From Gemmatimonadaceae bacterium (GTDB lineage: Bacteria > Gemmatimonadota > Gemmatimonadetes > Gemmatimonadales > Gemmatimonadaceae), in contig DASYSS010000036.1 in assembly GCA_036003045.1 (NCBI GenBank), positions 1-64,000 on the forward strand: 64,000 bases of DNA, given 5' to 3'. A model generated the notes under the pieces. It ran no database searches. It saw only the letters and a list, made by a program, of their open reading frames with translations, and was not told where the DNA came from. A program made the position numbers and the translations under genes. The first letter of the stretch is position 1. Each line of letters starts with the position of its first letter. Below, in pieces: positions 30,216-40,936 of the stretch.

Positions 30216-31041
30216 GTGGCTGCCTTGGCACGTTCGTGAGTCCGCGAACGGCGGCCGACGGATCCGTCGCCGCCGAGACCGCCGAGCCGACGAGTATTGC
30301 ATCGGCATGGCCGTTGGCCGCGCGCTCGACGTCCCCGCGCTGGCTGACGCCACTCTCGAAGATCGCGACGAACCGCGCCGGAATCCTCGCGATGACTTCC
30401 TCGGCGCGGCCTGCGTCGATCACGAGCGTCTCGAGATTGCGGTTGTTGACCCCGATGGTCGTCGCGGCGCTGCTCGCCGACGACGCGTCGATCGCGCGCT
30501 GAAGCTCGTCGAGGTCACGCACCTCGAGCAGGACTTCGAGCTGGAGGTCGTCCGCGGCGCGAACGAGCTCGACGAGTGAGTCCGGCGACAGCGCGCGGAC
30601 GATGAGCAGCGCCGCCGACGCGCCGATCGCTTTCGCTTCGAGCAGCTGGATCGGGTCGACGTGAAAGTCCTTTTTGAGAACCGGCAGCGCGACTCGGTCG
30701 CGAACGGCGACGAGGTCATCGACCGATCCGCCGAAATGATCGGGCTCCGTCAACACCGAGATTGCCGCGGCGCCGCCCGCGGCGTACGCGGCGGCCTGCT
30801 CGACGGCTGACATTCCCGGGTTGATCCAGCCCTTCGAGGGCGACCGGCGCTTCACTTCCGCGATGACGGCCACGTCGCGCCGACGGAGGGCCGCGCCGAA
30901 AGGCGCCGCATCGGCGACGCCGGCGGCCGCTTGCTCGAGCTCGCTCCGGCGCCCGGTCAAGGCGTCGGCGCGACGCCGCGCCTCCTCGACGAGGCGTCCG
31001 AGCGTACCCCCGGGGGCCGTCCAAGCAGTCGACGCTTGCAC
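30205..31041 (-). CDS. trpC: Indole-3-glycerol phosphate synthase
   Basis: Ring closure to indole-3-glycerol phosphate in tryptophan synthesis. Landmarks: VIAEVKRRSPSKGWI with the catalytic Lys, ISVLTEPDHFGGS, LKKDFHVDPIQL, IGVNNRNLETL and FESGVSQRGD. The start is not certain: GTG 31041 (278 aa, family-like LGRLVEEARRRADAL soon after) is chosen; ATG 31098 is in frame and would add 19 residues without family resemblance. It is divergent from lexA with only about 90 bp between. Confidence 0.92.
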   Translation of the reverse strand: MQASTAWTAPGGTLGRLVEEARRRADALTGRRSELEQAAAGVADAAPFGAALRRRDVAVIAEVKRRSPSKGWINPGMSAVEQAAAYAAGGAAAISVLTEPDHFGGSVDDLVAVRDRVALPVLKKDFHVDPIQLLEAKAIGASAALLIVRALSPDSLVELVRAADDLQLEVLLEVRDLDELQRAIDASSASSAATTIGVNNRNLETLVIDAGRAEEVIARIPARFVAIFESGVSQRGDVERAANGHADAILVGSAVSAATDPSAAVRGLTNVPRQPRVD

Positions 31042-31118
31042 TTCGGTACCTATTCGGATATCGTAGGATTCGGGTCTTCTTCGGTGAATCGGGTCCATGA
31101 GACCTTCAACCCGACTGA

Positions 31119-31130
31119 ACAGGTCACTGT
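31119..31130. promoter_or_regulatory. Inverted repeat at the lexA start, possible LexA operator
   Basis: ACAG-GTCA-CTGT is a perfect 4-4-4 inverted repeat ending 3 bases before the lexA ATG and covering its AGGT ribosome-binding site. LexA normally represses its own gene, so a site here would be expected, but the motif matches neither the E. coli nor the Bacillus SOS box fully. Low confidence. Confidence 0.25.
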
Positions 31131-31133
31131 CCA

Positions 31134-31742
31134 ATGCCGCTCACGAAGCGCCAGCGCGAAATACTAAACTACCTCACGGCTTACACCGAGCAAAACGGCT
31201 TTGCGCCGAGCTTCGAGGAGATCGCCGAGAACTTTGATTACAACTCGCTCGCGACGGTCCACGAGCACCTGACGAACCTCGAGCGCAAGGGCTACATCAA
31301 GCGAAGCTACAACGAGAGTCGCGCGATCGAGATTCTCCCCACCGAGGCGACTCCACGGGCCATCGAGCTCCCCCTGCTCGGCGCCGTCGCCGCGGGTGTG
31401 CCGATCGAAGCGCTCGAGCACGGCGAGACGCTGACTGTTCCCGAGGCGCTCATCGGGCGGTCCGGCAGCCACTACGTCCTTCGCGTTCGCGGCAACTCGA
31501 TGATCGACGAACAGATTCGCGACGGCGACTTCGTCGTGGTCAACGAGCGGCAGCGGGCCGACAACGGCGAGATGGTGATCGCGATGCTCAACGGGTCATC
31601 GGCCACGGTAAAGAAGTTCTACCGGGAACGCGACGGGCGCATTCGCCTCCAGCCGGCCAACGAGACCATGCAGCCGATGTACGTCCATGAGAATGACATC
31701 ACGATTCAGGGGATCGTGGTCGGGGTGCTTCGTCGCTATTAA
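31134..31742 (+). CDS. lexA: LexA repressor
   Basis: SOS-response repressor (202 aa). N-terminal winged helix: LTKRQREILNYLTAYTEQNG and the recognition helix around LATVHEHLTNLERKGY. Self-cleavage site A87-G88 (VAAGVP), catalytic S122 (GNSMID) and K160 (ATVKKFY) are all present, so co-protease activity should be intact. It is divergent from the trp-fol chain and convergent with trpD. Confidence 0.96.
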   Translation: MPLTKRQREILNYLTAYTEQNGFAPSFEEIAENFDYNSLATVHEHLTNLERKGYIKRSYNESRAIEILPTEATPRAIELPLLGAVAAGVPIEALEHGETLTVPEALIGRSGSHYVLRVRGNSMIDEQIRDGDFVVVNERQRADNGEMVIAMLNGSSATVKKFYRERDGRIRLQPANETMQPMYVHENDITIQGIVVGVLRRY

Positions 31743-31806
31743 AGGCTGACGGCGCAGCTGACTAAAAGGCGCGACGAAGTAAAGGCGCGGACTTCCGAGG
31801 AGCGCG

Positions 31807-32853
31807 TCAGGTCTTGGGGCGTGAGAACGCAGCGCGCAGCCGTTGGAGGGCCGCGAGACCGGCGCCTGATTTCACGGCTGATGTGGCGGCGGAAACGCCG
31901 TCCTCGAACGTCGGGGCGACGCCGGCGACGTAGAAGGCTGCGGCGGCGTTGAGGACGACGGCCGCGGTGGCCGGGGCGTTTCCCGCCCCGCGCAACACGT
32001 CGAGGACCGTCGCAGCGTTTTGCGCTGGTGTGCCGCCGGCGATTTGGTCGACCGAGCCGGCGCCGAGGCCGTAGCGCGTTGGCGTAATCTTCCACTCGGT
32101 GACCGAACCGTTTCGGATCTCCATGACGGCGCTGTCGGCGAATGGCGAGATCTCGTCCATTCCCTCGCCGTGCACGACAAGCGCGTGAATCGCGCCGAGT
32201 TCGGCGAGCGCGCCGGCGATGAGCGGTAGGCGGCGGGCGTCCGACACACCGACCACTTGCCGTCCCGCTCCCGCGGGGTTCGCCAGCGGCCCGATCAGGT
32301 TCATGACGGTGTGAACGCCCAACTCTCGTCGCACCGGGCCGACGTGGCGCATCGCCGGGTGCATGAGCGGAGCGAACATGAACACCACGCCGGCGTCGGC
32401 CAGCGCGCTGGCCATCGTCGTCACGGGGGCGTCGATGGAAACGCCGAGGGCTTCGAGAATGTCGGCGCTGCCGCACTGCGTCGTGAACGACCGGTTGCCA
32501 TGCTTCGCGACGCGAATGCCGCTTCCGGCAGCGACCAGTGCGGCCGCCGTCGAGATGTTGAAGGTGCTGATCGATCCGCCGCCGGTCCCGCACGTGTCTA
32601 CCAGCTCGTCGGGACGCTCGGCGGGCAAATGCACCATGACGCGTCGGAAGGATCTCACCACGGCAGCGAGCTCCGCTGGCGTTTCGCCGCGGACGCGAAG
32701 ACCAATCAAGAGCGCCGCGATCTGCGCCGATGTCGCGTCGCCGGCAAGGACGACGTCGAATGCGGCCGTCAGCTCCTGCGGGTCGGCTGGTTCACCCGCG
32801 GTGAGACGACGAACGGTGGAAAGAAGCGCGTTGGGCGACGAGCTACCGGACAC
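31807..32853 (-). CDS. trpD: Anthranilate phosphoribosyltransferase
   Basis: Adds phosphoribosyl from PRPP to anthranilate. Signature DTCGTGGGSISTFNIST (PRPP/Mg loop), AKHGNRSFTTQCGSADILEA, the anthranilate-site MHPAMRHVGPVRRELG and NLIGPLANPA. 348 aa. GTG 32853 overlaps the stop of the GAF gene by 11 bases. It is split from the other trp genes by lexA; trpE and trpG are not in the window. Confidence 0.96.
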   Translation of the reverse strand: MSGSSSPNALLSTVRRLTAGEPADPQELTAAFDVVLAGDATSAQIAALLIGLRVRGETPAELAAVVRSFRRVMVHLPAERPDELVDTCGTGGGSISTFNISTAAALVAAGSGIRVAKHGNRSFTTQCGSADILEALGVSIDAPVTTMASALADAGVVFMFAPLMHPAMRHVGPVRRELGVHTVMNLIGPLANPAGAGRQVVGVSDARRLPLIAGALAELGAIHALVVHGEGMDEISPFADSAVMEIRNGSVTEWKITPTRYGLGAGSVDQIAGGTPAQNAATVLDVLRGAGNAPATAAVVLNAAAAFYVAGVAPTFEDGVSAATSAVKSGAGLAALQRLRAAFSRPKT

Positions 32854-34144
32854 TGAGCGCCTCGACGAGGCGTTCCGGCAGTCGAGCGTGTGAGGCGACG
32901 ATGGAAATTACGAGACCGAGCAGGCGCACGCGGTCTACATCCTCTTCCGTAAAGATCCCCTGCATGGCGCGGTTCGCCACGTTCACGACGCCGACCAGCT
33001 CGTCGTGATAGACCAACGGGAAGCTAATGAAAGACCCCGTCGTGAAATGTCCATCCTGTAGCAGCGGGTGGGTGTGCGCCTCGGTGGCGTCTCGGACGAG
33101 CACGGGTTCTCTCGCCTGAGCGACGCGGCCGGCCACGCCCTGCCCCATCGCGACGCGCAGCCCCTCCATGACTCCGGGAGCGACGCCCTTGGCGGCGGCG
33201 ATGTAGAGGCAGTTGCCCTCAGGCGTGCGGAGCATCAGCGAACAGCGGTTCGCGTGCATCTCGTCGCCGACCAGCGAGAGCAGCCCGTCGGCGAGCTGAC
33301 GCGGATCGTCCGTCGAGGCGTCGAGTGTCAAGACCTTGTCGATCAAATAGATAGTGCGTGTCTTTTGACGCACTGCTTCACTTCGCCGGTGCAGCTCGAC
33401 GTGGGCTTTCTCGAGCTGCTCCACGGCCGACGCAACCGTCGCGTCGACGATCTCCGCTCGCTTGAGCGCGCGGCGCGCGTCTTCAGTCGCACGGGCCAAT
33501 TCTCGCTCGAGCGCGAAGACTCTCGCCGAGTCTTCGGCCGGCTCGCTGTTGGCGGCGGTCATTCGTGTCTCCAAGTCACCGAGCCGCGCTTCGTACTCGC
33601 CGTGCACGCGCTGAGTGACGTCCTCGAGCGTGCGCACCGCTTCTTCCCGCGCGCCGCGCTCGAGGAATCGGAGGTAGGCGAGCTCGAACAGAGCGATCGC
33701 CGGAAGAAAACGCTCGGCGGTGCGCGCTCCGAACAGCTTCCGCGTCTCGTACAGCACGAGCAGCGCGGTCAGGTGTCCGTCGAAGCGAAGGCCGCGGACG
33801 TTGAGCCACCCCGTCTCGCTGCCGAACGCCGGAATCTGGAACAGACGCGCGAACTCGTCGCCCGAGTCCGCGAAATCCACGAACTGTCCGCCCGCGCCAA
33901 TCGCCGTGCGCTCGCGCGTCGGGAGATGGTCGAAAGTCGTGTCGAGCGAGACGCTTTCCATTCCGTTCGGCGTCAGCAATACGCGCTCGCACAGCATCTC
34001 ACGCCGCTCGTCGAAGTGGACGAGCGCCAGCCGGGCAACGCGATCGACTTCCGCGAGAGCCTCGCCGAGTGCGGACAACGCGCCGTCCGCGTCGGCGGAG
34101 ACGGTCAGTGCATGCGCGAGCGACGAGAGCGTGCGTGGGGGCAT
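32843..34144 (-). CDS. GAF-domain protein with central coiled coil (433 aa)
   Basis: Three parts: an N-terminal GAF-like domain (about 1-160, e.g. LALVHFDERREMLCERVLLT), a charged helical coiled coil (about 165-275, repeated E/R/A heptads) and a C-terminal GAF domain (about 280-425, with ANRCSLMLRTPEGNCLYIAAAKG and FPLVYHDELVGVVNVANR). No kinase, cyclase or DNA-binding domain is attached, so it is probably a small-molecule-binding regulatory or scaffold protein. Its stop overlaps the trpD start. No specific ligand can be named. Confidence 0.82.
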   Translation of the reverse strand: MPPRTLSSLAHALTVSADADGALSALGEALAEVDRVARLALVHFDERREMLCERVLLTPNGMESVSLDTTFDHLPTRERTAIGAGGQFVDFADSGDEFARLFQIPAFGSETGWLNVRGLRFDGHLTALLVLYETRKLFGARTAERFLPAIALFELAYLRFLERGAREEAVRTLEDVTQRVHGEYEARLGDLETRMTAANSEPAEDSARVFALERELARATEDARRALKRAEIVDATVASAVEQLEKAHVELHRRSEAVRQKTRTIYLIDKVLTLDASTDDPRQLADGLLSLVGDEMHANRCSLMLRTPEGNCLYIAAAKGVAPGVMEGLRVAMGQGVAGRVAQAREPVLVRDATEAHTHPLLQDGHFTTGSFISFPLVYHDELVGVVNVANRAMQGIFTEEDVDRVRLLGLVISIVASHARLPERLVEALSVR

Positions 34145-34241
34145 CGAGGAGCGAAATGGGCCGGTGGTGGAGCTTCGTTTTCGTCAGGTCAACGCCGTGT
34201 AACGTGAGGCGACTCCACACTATGACGCACGAGCGCGTTGC

Positions 34242-34269
34242 TTGACACACTCTCGGGTTTCTCTAGCTT
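34242..34269 (+). promoter_or_regulatory. Sigma-70-like promoter of the truA-pur chain
   Basis: Consensus TTGACA at 34242-34247 and TAGCTT at 34264-34269 with a 16-bp spacer, 7 bp before the truA ATG. It is the only clear promoter in front of the 17 kb run 34277-51698. The short distance to the ATG suggests a nearly leaderless mRNA. Confidence 0.55.
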
Positions 34270-34276
34270 TCAGTCG

Positions 34277-35077
34277 ATGGCCGAACGCACCGTGCGACTC
34301 GTGTTGCACTATGACGGGGCCGGATTTAGTGGATGGCAGCGCCAGCCGGAAACGCGCACCGTCCAAGGGGTTTTGGAGGCGGCACTCGAGCGCCTCACGG
34401 GCGCGGCGATCGCCGCCCTGGCCTCCGGCCGGACCGACGCTGGTGTGCATGCGCGAGGACAAGCGGTTGGCGTTCGGGTGCCGGACCGGTGGAGGGGGGG
34501 CGTTCACGAACTGCGGCGCGCGCTGAATGCCGTGCTCCCGCCGGACGTCTGGGTTGCCGCGGCGACCGAGATGAAAAACGAATTCCATGCGCGCTACAGT
34601 GCGGTGAGCCGGCGGTACAGTTACTACGTCGGCACCGATGACGAAGCTCATTCCCCGTTTCGTGGCCGGTACGAGCTGGCATTCGGGCAGCCCCTGGATC
34701 GGAGCGCTCTGGATGCCGCCGCCGCCCGCATCGCGGGCGAGCACTGCTTTCGGGGCTTTGCCGTTCGCGGTACCGCTCCTGCGCATGACGATCATCGCTG
34801 TCGCGTGATTCTGGCACGCTGGCGTGATCGCGCCGGCGGGGGAGGGCTGGTGTTCGAGATCGAAGCCAACCGATTTCTACATCACATGGTGAGATTTCTC
34901 GTCGGGACGATGCTCGACGTCGGTTCGGGCCGCCGCTCGGCCGATGACGTGGCACGCCTGCTGAACGCAGAAACGAACGAGGACACGTCGCCGCCGTCCG
35001 CGGCGCACGCGCTATTCCTCGATGACGTGACGTATCCGCCGGACCTTTATCTCCAACCGGCAAGGACCGCCGTATGA
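34277..35077 (+). CDS. truA: tRNA pseudouridine synthase A
   Basis: Makes pseudouridine at positions 38-40 of tRNA anticodon stems. Catalytic Asp54 in SGRTDAGVHARGQ; other conserved parts are HYDGAGFSGWQRQP, FHARYSAVSRRYSYYV and NRFLHHMVRFLVGTML. 266 aa. ATG 34277 follows the promoter directly; the in-frame open extension to 34238 would lie inside the promoter. Its stop overlaps the htrA start (ATGA). Confidence 0.95.
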   Translation: MAERTVRLVLHYDGAGFSGWQRQPETRTVQGVLEAALERLTGAAIAALASGRTDAGVHARGQAVGVRVPDRWRGGVHELRRALNAVLPPDVWVAAATEMKNEFHARYSAVSRRYSYYVGTDDEAHSPFRGRYELAFGQPLDRSALDAAAARIAGEHCFRGFAVRGTAPAHDDHRCRVILARWRDRAGGGGLVFEIEANRFLHHMVRFLVGTMLDVGSGRRSADDVARLLNAETNEDTSPPSAAHALFLDDVTYPPDLYLQPARTAV

Positions 35078-36504
35078 AGTCGCCAGTATTTCCGATGCTG
35101 TTGACTGCCGTCGTCGCGAGCTGCGCTCAGCCGTCGGGCACCTCGAACGGGCGGGGGGCGGGAGGGTCGGCGGCCGGACGGCTCGTCAACGCCATTCCCG
35201 CGGCGCAGTCGGCGGCGACAGTCTCGGCGTCGCGTCAGAACGCCATCACGAACGCCGTCGCCCAAATCTCGCCGTCCGTCGTGACCGTGCAGACCGAGCA
35301 GGTCAACCAGCAGGCTCCCCAAAACCCGTTCGATTTCTTCTTTGGGCAGCAGCAGCCGCGCACCTCGGCGGGGCTCGGCACCGGATTCGTGGTGAAGTCC
35401 GACGGCGTCATCGTGACCAACGCGCATGTCGTCCTCGGCGCGACCAAGGTTTCGGTGATGATGCGCGACGGAAGCGTCTTCCCCGCGAAGGTCCTCGGCT
35501 CGGACGAAGCGAACGACATCGCGGTGCTTCGCATCGACGCGAAGAACCTTCCCGACGCCAAGATCGGCAACTCGAACGCGCTGCTCATCGGCGAGTGGGC
35601 CATCGCGATCGGCAATCCGTTCGGCTTCTACCTTGGCAACAGCGAACCGAGTGTGAGCGTCGGCGTCATCAGCGCGACGCAGCGCAACCTCATCGCGCCG
35701 GGCGAAGGACAGGCATCGTACTACGACATGATCCAGACCGACGCGGCGATCAATCCCGGCAATTCGGGCGGGCCGCTCGTCAACGCCGACGGCGAGGTCA
35801 TCGGCGTGAACAGCAGCATCTTCTCGCCAAGCGGCGGATCGGTCGGGCTCGGATTCGCGATTCCCATCAACCGCGTCGAGCGCGTCGTGGACGATCTGAT
35901 CAACCACGGCTCGATCCGCAGCCCGTGGATCGGCGTGCACCTGCGTCAGTCGAATTCGTCGAATCCGCGCGACGTCATCGCGCAGGGCGCGTTCATCGCG
36001 GCCGTCGAGCCGGGATCGCCCGCCGCGAAAGCAGGTCTCCAGCCGGGCGACGACATTCTGCGCGAGGGAAGCCGCGTCATTCACAATCCCTTCGACTGGC
36101 AAGCGGCCTTGCTCGACCTGCGCGTCGGACAGCCGGCGCGGCTGCACGTGAAACGCGGCAACCGCGAGTTCGACGTCGACGTCCAAGTGAGCGATCTGCC
36201 CGAGGTGACGGCGCCGAAAGTCCAAGTGCTTCGCGAGCTGAGTCTCGTGAGCGTGACGCCGTCGATCGCGTCGGAGCACGGGCTGCGAAACGCGCGCGGC
36301 GCGCTCGTCTACAGCGTCAGCCAAACGGTCTCCGACCAGACGGGGCTGCAGACCGGCGACGTGATCGTGCAGATCAACAACATTCCGATTCGCGCGGCCG
36401 AAGACGTTCAGAAGGCGATCGACTACTACGGCAGCCGCACCTATCTCCGTGTCACGCTCGTGCGCCAGGGTCAACTCGGAATGACGGAGTTCGCGCTTCG
36501 ATGA
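35074..36504 (+). CDS. HtrA/Deg-family periplasmic serine protease (476 aa)
   Basis: Trypsin-like protease with two PDZ domains, handling misfolded envelope proteins. A signal peptide with a lipoprotein-like box ends at C17 (VVASCAQ). Catalytic triad: H118 (TNAHVV), D148 (ANDIAVL), S231 (PGNSGGP). PDZ1 about 280-370, PDZ2 about 385-470. Start overlaps the truA stop and its stop overlaps purB. The long QQ/FFFGQQQ loop before the protease core resembles the LA loop of DegP/DegQ-type proteins. Confidence 0.93.
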   Translation: MKSPVFPMLLTAVVASCAQPSGTSNGRGAGGSAAGRLVNAIPAAQSAATVSASRQNAITNAVAQISPSVVTVQTEQVNQQAPQNPFDFFFGQQQPRTSAGLGTGFVVKSDGVIVTNAHVVLGATKVSVMMRDGSVFPAKVLGSDEANDIAVLRIDAKNLPDAKIGNSNALLIGEWAIAIGNPFGFYLGNSEPSVSVGVISATQRNLIAPGEGQASYYDMIQTDAAINPGNSGGPLVNADGEVIGVNSSIFSPSGGSVGLGFAIPINRVERVVDDLINHGSIRSPWIGVHLRQSNSSNPRDVIAQGAFIAAVEPGSPAAKAGLQPGDDILREGSRVIHNPFDWQAALLDLRVGQPARLHVKRGNREFDVDVQVSDLPEVTAPKVQVLRELSLVSVTPSIASEHGLRNARGALVYSVSQTVSDQTGLQTGDVIVQINNIPIRAAEDVQKAIDYYGSRTYLRVTLVRQGQLGMTEFALR

Positions 36505-37930
36505 CCGACCACGATCGCTACTCGTCGCCGCTCGCCGAGCGATACGCATCCAAAGCGATGCTGTCGCTCTGGTCGCCGGCCGAGCGATACGGCCAGTGGC
36601 GGCGTCTGTGGCTGGCGTTGGCCGAGGCGGAGCGCGACCTCGGCGTCGCCATTCCGGAAGCGGCGCTCGTCGAAATGCGCGCGCATCTCGACGACATCGA
36701 CTTCGCGGCGGTCGCGTCGTACGAAAAACGCTTCCGCCACGACGTGATGGCGCACATCCACGCGTTCGGCGACGTCGCGCCGGCCGCGCGCGGCTTCATC
36801 CACTTTGGCGCGACGAGCGCCTACGTCACGGACAACGCCGATCTGATTCTGATGCGGCGCGGGCTGCAGCTGCTGCGTGCGAAGGCGATCCGCGTCATCC
36901 GCGCGCTGGCGGCCTTCGCGCGCGAGTGGCGGCACGAGCCGACGCTCGGCTCGACGCACCTACAGGCGGCGCAGCCGACGACCGTCGGCAAGCGCGCGGC
37001 GACGTGGCTGCAGGATCTCGTGCTCGACGTGGCCGACCTCGATCATCGCATCGCCACCCTGCCCTGCCGCGGCGTGAAGGGCACGACGGGCACGCAGGCC
37101 AGCTTTCTCGAGATCTTCGGCGGCAGCCACGAGAAGGTGCGGGAGCTCGACCGGCGCGTCACGGCGGCGATCGGATTCCCGCACTCGATTCCCGTTTCGG
37201 GGCAGACGTATACGCGCAAGCTCGACGCGCAGATTCTCGGCACCGTCGCCGGCGTCGCGTCGAGCGCGATGAAGTTCAGCGGCGATGTGCGCGTACTCCA
37301 ATCCGTGGGCGAGATCGAGGAGCCGTTCGAGAAGGAACAGGTCGGATCGTCGGCCATGGCGTACAAGCGTAATCCGATGCGCTGCGAGCGGATCGCGTCG
37401 TTGGCGCGGTTCGTCATCTCGCTCGAGCCGAACGCGAATCTCACCCACGGCACGCAGTTCTTCGAGCGTACGCTCGACGACAGCGCGAACCGCCGGCTCG
37501 TGATCCCCGAGAGCTTCCTCGCCACTGACGCGATCCTCGTGCTGATGGAGAACGTGACCCGCGGTCTCGAGGTTCATCCGGCGCGCATCCGCCGCCGTCT
37601 CGCCGACGAGCTTCCGTTCATGGCCACCGAAGAGCTCATCGTGCGCGCGGTGCACGCCGGTATTGACCGCCAAGCCGCGCACGAGTGCATCCGGCGGCAC
37701 AGCATCGAAGCGGCGCGCGCCCTCAAGGACGGTGCCGAGCGAAACGACCTGCTCGACCGCTTGGCGGCCGACACCGAGTTCGGCGTCTCGATCCGCGACC
37801 TCGAGGCCGCGCTCGAGCCGCACCGGTTCGTCGGGCGCGCGCCCGAGCAGGTCGACGAGTTCCTGCGCGAAGTGGTCGACCCGCTGCTCGTCGCGGAAAA
37901 CATTCAATCGGAAGCCGAGGACGTGCGCGT

Positions 37931-37934
<4 letters not shown>
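36501..37934 (+). CDS. purB: Adenylosuccinate lyase
   Basis: Acts twice in purine synthesis: SAICAR to AICAR and adenylosuccinate to AMP. Active-site signature [15 protein letters not shown] contains the flexible catalytic Ser loop; [18 protein letters not shown] holds the catalytic His. 477 aa, closer in its signature (YKRNPMRCE) to the long adenylosuccinate lyases than to B. subtilis PurB. Start overlaps the htrA stop, stop overlaps purC. Confidence 0.95.
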
Positions 37935-38868
<934 letters not shown>

Positions 38869-38872
<4 letters not shown>

Positions 38873-39522
38873 ATTTCGCCCGCGAGGGCTTGAGCTTCAT
38901 CGTCATCGCGGCGCTCGTCGCCGCCGGCGTCTTCGGCATCGCGCTCGTGCGACGCTCGTGGGGGCTGTGGCTGTTCGCGTTCGTCCTGGCGCTCATCGCG
39001 CTTTGGGTCGCGTACTTTTTCCGTGATCCGGTGCGCACCGGAGAACGGGGCGAGCGTCTCGTCATCGCGCCGGCCGACGGCAAGGTCGTGATGATCACGG
39101 AAGTGAACGAGCCCACCTTCATGAAGGAACGATCGGTCCGCCTCTCCATTTTCATGAACGTGTTCAACGTTCACGTGAACCGGTACCCGGTGAGCGGCGT
39201 CGTCCGTCTCGTCGATCACACGCCGGGACGCTTCGCCAACGCGGCGACCGAGCAGTCGAGCCTCGAGAACGAACAGACGTCGATCGGCATCGAATCGGGA
39301 TCGAATCACGTGTTGGTGCGACAGATCGCCGGTCTCATCGCGCGCCGCATCGTCACCGACTCCCGGGTCGGCGAGCGCGTGCAACAGGGCGAGCGCATGG
39401 GGCTGATTCGATTCGGCTCGCGTGTCGACGTCTTTCTGCCGGCCGGCGCCGCGCTGCGGGTAAAGGTCGGCGACATCACCTTCGCGGGCACCACCGTGCT
39501 CGGTGAGCTGACCGGCCAATGA
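38869..39522 (+). CDS. psd: Phosphatidylserine decarboxylase proenzyme
   Basis: Makes phosphatidylethanolamine. Short type (217 aa): two N-terminal hydrophobic helices, [38 protein letters not shown] with the active-site His, and the self-processing site G183-S184 in [11 protein letters not shown] where the pyruvoyl group forms. GTG 38869 overlaps the purC stop; a longer open frame from 38734 lies within purC. Stop overlaps pssA, the enzyme that makes its substrate. Confidence 0.93.
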
Positions 39523-40682
39523 TCGCCATGCGACGCGGCCAGGGCGGCGAGCGCCGGCACCGAAAGGTTGTTCGGCGCGCCGTGGTGCTGATGCCGAACG
39601 GGTTCACGCTCTTCAACCTGTTTTGCGGCGTCTACGCGATCATCCTCGCCATCCGCGGCGAGTTCTCGGCTGCGCCCGCGTTCATCGTGCTCGGCGGCAT
39701 CGCCGACGTTCTCGACGGGCGAGTCGCGCGCGCCACCGGCACGGGGAGCCGATTCGGCGAGGAGCTCGACTCGCTCGTCGACGCGATCTCGTTCGGCCTC
39801 GCGCCGGCGATCATGATGTACCTCGAGCTGCCGAGCCACGGCACGTGGGAATGGTTGTTCGTCTTCATCTTCACCGCGTGCGCGGTGATGCGGCTCGCGC
39901 GCTTCAACATCGAGCAAGCGGGACGGAAGAAGACGTACTTTCACGGCCTCCCCACGCCGGCCGCCGGCCTCACCCTCGCCACGTACTACTGGTTCAGCCA
40001 AACGCCGTTGTACAGCAAGTCCGTCATACTGTTCACGGACAGCACGCTCTCGGATCTGCCCTGGCACGTGATCCTGCGCGGGTTGATGGCGGTTCTCGCC
40101 GCGCTGATGATCAGCGAGGTTCCGTACCCGAACGTGCCGGCCGTGGGTTGGAGGACGCCGCGCAAGCTCATCGGCTCGATCGTCGTGCTCGGCTCGATCG
40201 TGTTGCTGCTCGTGCGGCGCGAGGAATTCATCTTCCCCGCGCTCCTCGCCTACGTCGTCTATGGATTCGTGCGCGCGGCCGTCCTCGGCATGCTGAGCCG
40301 CGCGGGATCTCCGGAAGAGGCCTACGGCGACGAAGAACCCGAGCCCGAGGCGGAAACGCGCCGCTCGCCGCCGGCTCGAACGTCGCCGAAGCTGGCGGCG
40401 TCGGGCATCTCCGGCGAGACGTTCGACGCGCGTCCTCACGATTCGCGTCCGCACGGGCGAAACGACGGAGGCGGCCGCGACGACGACCGCCGGGAATCGC
40501 GCGATGGAACAGGCGCCCGCGCGGGTGGCGAGGGAAGCGACGCGAAATTCTCGCGACGGCGCCGCCGCCGACGCGGACAGCGCGGCAATCGGCCTCCACA
40601 CTCACCGGGGTCGCCGTCCTCGCCGCCGCCGTCCGGGCAGCAAACTCCACCTCCTGACTCTCAGACCGGAAAGCCTGAATGA
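39519..40682 (+). CDS. pssA: CDP-diacylglycerol-serine O-phosphatidyltransferase with long basic tail
   Basis: Makes phosphatidylserine from CDP-diacylglycerol and serine. The CDP-alcohol phosphotransferase motif is complete: D66-G67-x2-A70-R71-x8-G80-x3-D84-x3-D88. About seven or eight membrane helices end near residue 265. Then comes an unusual tail of about 120 residues, low in hydrophobics, first acidic (DEEPEPEAE), later Arg-rich ([14 protein letters not shown]) and Pro/Ser-rich to the end. Typical PssA proteins of this class stop near 250-270 residues. Overlaps psd and purS (ATGA). Confidence 0.92.
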   Translation: MIAMRRGQGGERRHRKVVRRAVVLMPNGFTLFNLFCGVYAIILAIRGEFSAAPAFIVLGGIADVLDGRVARATGTGSRFGEELDSLVDAISFGLAPAIMMYLELPSHGTWEWLFVFIFTACAVMRLARFNIEQAGRKKTYFHGLPTPAAGLTLATYYWFSQTPLYSKSVILFTDSTLSDLPWHVILRGLMAVLAALMISEVPYPNVPAVGWRTPRKLIGSIVVLGSIVLLLVRREEFIFPALLAYVVYGFVRAAVLGMLSRAGSPEEAYGDEEPEPEAETRRSPPARTSPKLAASGISGETFDARPHDSRPHGRNDGGGRDDDRRESRDGTGARAGGEGSDAKFSRRRRRRRGQRGNRPPHSPGSPSSPPPSGQQTPPPDSQTGKPE

Positions 40683-40936
40683 GCCGATATCGCATCGCCG
40701 TTCACATCACGCCGCGCCGGGGCATCCTCGATCCGCAGGGCCGCACCGTCGCCGACGCGTTGCACACGCTCGGGTTCTCGGGCGTGCGCGACGTTCACGT
40801 CGGACGCCATCTCGTGGTGGAGCTCGACGCGGGCGACGCGGAGGAAGCGGAGCGGTCGACGCGCGAGATGTGCGACCGCCTTCTCGCCAACCCCGTCACG
40901 GAGGATTTTTCCATCGCCGCCGTGGAGGCCACATGA
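40679..40936 (+). CDS. purS: FGAM synthase subunit PurS
   Basis: Small 85-residue subunit that bridges PurQ and PurL in the three-part formylglycinamidine ribonucleotide synthase. [20 protein letters not shown] and [14 protein letters not shown] fit the family well. Its start overlaps pssA and its stop overlaps purQ, giving purS-purQ in coupled expression. Confidence 0.93.
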   Translation: MSRYRIAVHITPRRGILDPQGRTVADALHTLGFSGVRDVHVGRHLVVELDAGDAEEAERSTREMCDRLLANPVTEDFSIAAVEAT

